23,204 bases of DNA from Chara braunii (Eukaryota; Streptophyta; Charophyceae; Charales; Characeae). Of the stretch, positions 19,407-23,204 are shown piece after piece. Position 1 is the stretch's first letter. Every line of letters begins with the position of its first letter. The notes under the pieces are model-generated. The model saw nothing but the letters and a program-made list of their open reading frames with translations, had not been told where the DNA came from and searched no databases. A program made the position numbers and the translations under genes. The DNA is taken from positions 195,431-218,634 of the forward strand of contig BFEA01000686.1 of assembly GCA_003427395.1 (NCBI GenBank), given 5' to 3'.

Positions 19407-19890
19407 AAGTCTTCCGCGTTCCATTTCAAGTCCATCCAGCACCCCCTTCCCGCCTTGATGTTTGCCTTTCTTCTTGTTACTGTTCCTGCTGAGTAAAGGC
19501 GAGAGGATTTCGGTATCAGAATGGCTGTACCTTTAGTACTGGACCTATTATCTGTGGCCCATATTTCGTCCTTAACACCTCCCATTTTCCTTGTGAAAAA
19601 CTTCCTTATCTTTAGATGTTCCTCGGAGTTGGTCATGTGTGTCTCCTGCAACAGGATGATATCAATTGGCTTGTTGGATGGGTCTTTTAGTCCCTTGATT
19701 ATGTCGTTCAGTTTATCTTCTTTGGTGCTAATGTTACCCAGACCGTCGGTATTCCAGCTTCGAATAGGAAATTGTATATATTTTCCTGAAATGCTCTTCC
19801 ATGCCCAGTCTCTGAATGGACAAATCTTTTCTTAGAAATGCAGCAATGGCCTCCATTACGAACAACAAGATTGGGGGCGCTAGAGGGTTC
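19401..19890 (-). pseudogene. LINE-A ORF2, N-terminal half of the endonuclease
   Basis: Minus strand. KYIQFPIRSWNTDGLGNIS opens the domain (the catalytic Asn lies in the WNxDGLG block), followed by IDIILLQETHMT (catalytic Glu in QET), KGTAILIP and CWMDLKWNAEDLR. These are the first motifs of the endonuclease fold used by L1-type LINEs to nick target DNA. This half looks undamaged, unlike its partner at 12227-12631. The frame runs straight to the ATTCTC joint. The 5' limit is uncertain; it lies within 25 bases or so of the LINE-D poly(T). Confidence 0.85.
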
Positions 19891-19907
19891 CCTCTTGCGC
19901 ATGACTC

Positions 19908-19954
<47 letters not shown>

Positions 19955-19955
<1 letters not shown>

Positions 19956-20375
19956 GAAAACAGAACCTTGGAGTTCTGGCTAATTTTCCATCCTGGGGAG
20001 CATCAGTCCGGTTCCTATTCCACCGGCAAGCCTGAAAGGATCACAAAGATTACACACTCACGCTCCTCCCTCTTATGGTGTGGAGATCCGAAGGACAGCA
20101 TTGAGGGAACCCCGAAGGAAAGGTGTACCACCCTTCACCCCTGCCTAAGTTATCCTATTCAACTGAGGTTCTGCTTTTAACCTGACTCTCTAGTTTTTCC
20201 GCTTGTATCTGTCTCTCTCGGTTTCTAGGCCGTTAGATTTTCTATGCCTGCTAACCTCTGTTGCTTGGGTCTTTTGTTCTGATCCTGAATACCTCTTCTG
20301 CTTGCCCACCTGGATATCTGCACGCTTGGTAAGAACCTAAGTCCGTCGGTCCGGCTCCTATTTCACCGGGCAATC
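19955..20375 (-). other. LINE-D 3' tail with duplicated box
   Basis: The box at 19994-20031 (plus text GGGGAGCATCAGTCCGGTTC) matches LINE-A at 421-440. A weaker copy, GGTCCGGCTCCTATTTCACC, lies at 20348-20367, about 340 bases away, and both are followed by similar text (CACGCTCCTCCC...TGGTGTGGA versus CACTCTTCTCCC...TGGTGGGAA). On the minus strand CAGAAC...GTTCTG can form a small hairpin before the poly(A). Confidence 0.65.
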
Positions 20376-20955
20376 CGAAACTTGCATAGGAAACTCACCT
20401 GCACTCTTCTCCCGTGTGGTGGGAAGGGCCAAAGGATGTCATAAATAACCCAAGTCCTTGGATATTCTATAATCTGAAAGTTGAAGGTTCTTGGGAGTGT
20501 TGACGGACTAAAACCCTAAACTCTGGAATGTCCCTGCTCTGTTTCCTGTTATCTGGTGGTTCGAAGATGTGGCTTGAGGAGGCTTGGGGCGACGGTGGGA
20601 AGGGGGTGGGGGATGCGGATGGGGAGTCGAGGCGTTAGGTGCGTCAGGGTACATCGTTTGAAACTGGGAGAAATAGATCTGCTGGTAATTGCTAATGATC
20701 ACTGCTTTACATAGGGTCAGTTTACTCACTCCAACTTTAGTTATTGGTTATTGCTCTAAAGACTAGTTAGATGTTTTTGTCTAAACTGTCTAAAAGTCTA
20801 TTATTATAATGGCCTTCAGTTTGGTTTCAGGGTGGTTGTAAGGGATTATCTGACTCCTGGTTGTTGTGTTCGGTTGGGGTAAACCACTCTTTCAAAATTA
20901 ATATGTTCCCCATTACCGAGCCAAGTCTTATTATCTGGGGAGTTTTGGATTTGGG

Positions 20956-21730
20956 TTAGAGTTTTTTTTTCCAGTGGGCATGCATTTCCGTCTCAATTAA
21001 CTGTTTAATGAGGGTGAGGGGATTTTCTGGGGTAGTGGGAAGGTCTTCAAAGGTCAGGACGCATCTTCTTCTCCAAATCGCCCAAAGAGTTGCTTTTCTG
21101 ATTAGAGAGAAGAAGAAGAAGTTGAAACCCTTGAAGGGCGGTGTTTGTTCTAAGTCTAGGAAGCGGGTGCCAGGGCTAATCTGTGCTATTTTACTGGAGA
21201 GTGTGCTCCACGTTTGTTCTAACTCATTCCATAGGATTTGGGCTTTCTCGCATTCCAGGAAACAGTGATTGAGTGTTTCCATAGCTTGGGAGTTGCAGAG
21301 TTTACACCATAATTCCTGTTCTGATCTGTCTTCATTCCTTCGTCTTTGAGCTAGCCAATGGTTCTCTGGGACTGCTCTATAAGTTATGAGTCAGAGCACG
21401 CTGGCCAATTTGACTGGTCTAGTGCAGAAGATTGATGACCAGGAGGGTTGGAAGGATGTATTAGCGAGGGAGCTTTCATGTTTTTGCCATTTTTTTAAGT
21501 ATAATGGCCGAAGTAGGAATGGGTGATGAGAATAGTTTGTAGCCCAGTTTTGGGGTGTAGTGTGTTAGTTTGTGTCTGCGTACAATTGTGGACTCATCGC
21601 CTGGCGAGCCCCATGACCATTCGGTGGGATCAACCTCTAGTTGCGTGACGCTTAAGTCGAGCCTACATACTCTGTTTCTGTCACCCTCTATTACTCTGAT
21701 TCTTATCAGGTTGCTTATTCTGAAAGATTC
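20956..21730 (-). pseudogene. LINE-D ORF2, post-RT region and zf-RVT domain
   Basis: Upstream part, about 21730-21495: ESFRISNLIRIRVIEGDRN and KLTHYTPKLGYKLF, a linker related to the corresponding parts of LINE-A and LINE-C; stops and a shift follow near 21490-21380. Downstream part: ELWCKLCN (21292-21315), METLNHCFLECEKAQILW and ATLWAIWRRRCVLTFEDL, giving the CX2C...HC...C pattern, and it ends HAHWKKKL at a stop at 20956. LINE-D keeps Trp where LINE-A has a stop. No RT is present, so the insertion is truncated. The family assignment is firm, the exact frame path less so. Confidence 0.82.
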
Positions 21731-21881
21731 TTCTGCTCTACTTTGGTTACTCAGGAAGCTTGCTGGGTTGCTTGGTTCTTCTAAAGGGAAGATGTTGCAG
21801 GTTATCCATTCATTGTTGTATATTTCGTTGTTTATGATTCTTGGGATTTCTTGTGTGTTAGTTCTTCAGTAGTAGACATCT

Positions 21882-22194
21882 AGCGCCTGGAATTAGGGCG
21901 AAGAGGTTCTTTCCCTCCTCTTAAGGACCTGTACAGTCAATCCTCTGGAAGCCAGAGTGATCAATGTTGGCAGACTCTCAGTCACCTTCTCAACCAAATT
22001 ATCTGTCACAGTCTGTATTCGTTCTGTATTCATTCTGTATTCTATATATGGGACGCTGGACCCGTTTTCCAGCAGGTGACGCTCCCCACCAATAGATGGA
22101 GCCTCTCCCCGGGTGCTAGTGGTGTCTGATTTCATCAGCACCACTAGCACTACAGGGGGTGCGTTGTTTAAATTAAAAAAAAAAGAAAAAAAAA
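21882..22194 (+). mobile_element. Tail E: plus-strand LINE 3' UTR with poly(A), no coding sequence
   Basis: About 310 bases homologous to the last 250 bases of LINE-C, ending in A10-G-A9 (22175-22194). It contains three tandem 11-mers tctgtattcNN (22012-22044) not seen in LINE-C, the GGGACGCTGG box (22050-22059) and a hairpin. It is either an extremely 5'-truncated LINE or a short non-autonomous element using the LINE tail. It abuts LINE-D head to head. Confidence 0.85.
22113..22150 (+). other. 3'-terminal hairpin of tail E
   Basis: GTGCTAGTGGTG (22113-22124) pairs perfectly with CACCACTAGCAC (22139-22150), and CTGAT/ATCAG (22126-22130/22134-22138) extends the stem past a one-base bulge. The outer stem equals that of LINE-C, while the loop differs but still pairs (CTG/CAG in LINE-C), so structure is kept where sequence changed. 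Confidence 0.85.
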
Positions 22195-22440
22195 CAATCA
22201 AAATAAGTCTGTGTACGGATCCGGGCCGCCCGGCCGACCAGCGCCTGCCCGGGGGAGGTCCCGGGCGGCCTGGCCGGGCGGGCAGCCCGGTTGGGGGCTG
22301 GGCACCCCCAGCACACCTTGTTGGGGGGGGGGTTCCGACCCCGAATCGCCAAGTTCTGGCCTCCCCAGGGCCTACCGGGTCCGACCAGGCCCAAAAAACG
22401 GCGAGTCGGGCCCGTGAGGCCAGTTTTTTTTTTTGAATTT
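22195..22440. other. Very GC-rich unassigned DNA with an inverted repeat
   Basis: No credible gene. CCGCCCGGCC at 22226-22235 pairs with GGCCGGGCGG at 22272-22281. Runs of G (22323-22332) and T (22425-22434) flank further GC-rich text. Confidence 0.5.
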
Positions 22441-22445
22441 GTGAC

Positions 22446-22489
22446 GGCCCTCTGGCCGTCGATCATCCATGATCGACGGCCAGAGGGCC
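22446..22489. repeat. 21 bp perfect inverted repeat (foldback)
   Basis: GGCCCTCTGGCCGTCGATCA(T) at 22446-22466 is the exact reverse complement of 22469-22489, with two bases between. Such a perfect, near-spacerless palindrome is unlikely by chance and could be a MITE centre, a hairpin RNA source or a fold-back end. It has no poly(U) or promoter around it that would make it a terminator. Confidence 0.9.
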
Positions 22490-22514
22490 CTTTGTTTTTT
22501 GGAGGGAAAATCAA

Positions 22515-22573
22515 GGCCCCGTTTGAACAACCGACTGGCTGGGGCGGCCTGCATCGGCTGTCCAAACGGGGCC
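22515..22573. repeat. 11 bp inverted repeat GGCCCCGTTTG / CAAACGGGGCC
   Basis: Arms at 22515-22525 and 22563-22573 enclose 37 bases. It might represent the termini of a tiny non-autonomous DNA element. No target duplication was identified with confidence. Confidence 0.7.
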
Positions 22574-22729
22574 CCTTCTCCAGCTGCCTGCGTTCGTGGT
22601 TCAGCCACCCTCGCTCCTCGCACTGCCCGTTGTCGCCATCGCCTGGGAGCTGCACTCCCCCGTCGTCGTGGAGTCGCACGTCGCCCGTCGCCAGCGTCAT
22701 GGAGTCGCCCGTCGCTCGTCACCCTCTCA

Positions 22730-22735
22730 TCATCT

Positions 22736-22767
<32 letters not shown>

Positions 22768-22768
22768 T

Positions 22769-22803
<35 letters not shown>

Positions 22804-22820
22804 TTCCTCTTCTTCTTCTC
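22730..22820. repeat. (TTC)n array 1, interrupted
   Basis: About 90 bases of TTC with three TCC or CTC interruptions, then TCCTCC units. On the minus strand it reads GAA/GAG, giving a meaningless polyglutamate frame. Confidence 0.92.
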
Positions 22821-22942
22821 TCCTCCTCCTCCTCTTCCGACTATCTTCTTTTTCTTTTTTTTTTTTGTTCCATTCGTCACCGATAGGTCGCGAGATAAAC
22901 GACAGGTAAGAAAAAAAGAGAAAAACTGCTCCGCTCGTCATC

Positions 22943-22973
22943 TCTTCTTCTTCTTCTTCTTCTTCTTCTTCTT
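22943..22973. repeat. (TTC)n array 2
   Basis: About ten uninterrupted units followed by TTGTAGGACCGCC. A similar junction (TTGGACCGCC) follows array 4. Confidence 0.9.
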
Positions 22974-23030
22974 GTAGGACCGCCACTGCAGCCCGCCGCC
23001 ATACCCCGCCACCATACCCTACCGCCCTGC

Positions 23031-23072
23031 CTTCTTCTTCTTCTTCTTCTTCTTCTTCTTCTTCTTCTTCTC
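23031..23072. repeat. (TTC)n array 3
   Basis: About 13 units followed by TCTCCTCCTCC, the same junction as array 1. Confidence 0.9.
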
Positions 23073-23137
23073 TCCTCCTCCGCCTCCCCCTCATCTTATT
23101 TTCCTTCCTGTTCTCTCCTCCTCCTCTTCCGCCCAGC

Positions 23138-23157
23138 TTCTTCTTCTTCTTCTTCTT
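23138..23157. repeat. (TTC)n array 4
   Basis: Six units followed by TTGGACCGCC. The sequence continues past the window end as CCGCCGCCACC-type text like that after array 2. Confidence 0.88.
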
Positions 23158-23204
23158 GGACCGCCTTACCTCCCTCCCTGCCGCCGCCACCGCCATACCC
23201 CACC

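Larger units (their letters stand above)
19914..21880 (-). mobile_element. LINE-D, 5'-truncated LINE with a 41-base poly(A)
   Basis: Minus-strand LINE with an uninterrupted T41 at 19914-19954 as its 3' end. Reading leftwards it contains a post-RT fragment (about 21730-21495), a zf-RVT region (about 21345-20956) and a long 3' UTR. The tail box matches LINE-A. A second diverged copy of the box at 20345-20375 suggests a duplicated tail or two stacked insertions. It sits directly against the 5' end of LINE-A and, on the right, against plus-strand tail E. No target duplication was found. Confidence 0.8.

Noticed and set aside
21570-21872. Plus-strand 100-codon ORF
   Set aside because: It is antisense to the post-RT coding region of LINE-D, whose minus-strand translation shows family motifs.
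19914-22194. LINE-D and tail E as one twin-primed (inverted) LINE insertion
   Set aside because: Each has its own poly(A) end in opposite directions and different tail variants, so they are two separate insertions.
22372-23196. Long minus-strand frame with a polyglutamate tract
   Set aside because: It is the translation of the TTC/GAA arrays plus GC-rich foldback DNA. No domain, and frames are open on both strands for the same compositional reason.
1-23204. tRNA, rRNA or Pol III SINE promoter boxes
   Set aside because: No cloverleaf or clear A/B box was found by eye; only the tRNA-complementary primer site at 2616-2627 was seen.

Overview
The window is eukaryotic nuclear DNA of green-lineage (streptophyte) type. 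It carries a chromodomain Ty3/gypsy retrotransposon with an initiator-Met primer site, several L1-type LINEs with the C-x2-C...H-C...C domain (zf-RVT) usual in plant LINEs, long poly(A)/poly(T) ends and large microsatellites. I saw no operon, no rRNA or tRNA gene and no convincing intact host gene. The overall texture recalls charophyte genomes such as Chara, but that is an impression from memory. Almost everything recognisable is a broken retroelement, stacked in layers.

Layout. 1-358: CT microsatellite and GC-rich DNA. 359-1516: 3' part of a minus-strand LINE (LINE-A). 1517-10181: a complete but heavily mutated Ty3/gypsy element, LTR 1517-2612, tRNA-iMet-like primer site, gag, pol (protease, RT, RNase H, integrase, chromodomain), LTR 8980-10181. 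10182-12631: the middle of LINE-A, resuming at the codon where the gypsy element broke it. 12632-19400: a second large insert (insert B) with a LINE-like tail at its left edge, C-rich unassigned DNA, a truncated LINE tail (14019-14340) and a plus-strand LINE (LINE-C, 14925-18239). 19401-about 19890: the 5' endonuclease part of LINE-A. 19914-about 21880: another minus-strand LINE (LINE-D). 21882-22194: a plus-strand LINE tail without coding sequence (tail E). 22195-23204: GC-rich DNA with foldbacks, then interrupted TTC arrays.

The main result is that three distant pieces are one LINE. Taking out 1517-10181 with one copy of a 4-base duplication (CACC), and 12632-19400 with one copy of a 6-base duplication (ATTCTC), restores reading frame at both joints. 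Order of events: LINE-A arrived first; gypsy and insert B then landed in it independently; LINE-C lies inside insert B.

The second result is a shared 3'-tail module, a conserved box followed in LINE-C and tail E by a perfect 12-13 bp hairpin and then poly(A). Related boxes occur on both strands at six places. It is the best candidate here for a functional RNA element, probably the LINE reverse transcriptase recognition site. I found no evidence for a wholly new multi-gene system.
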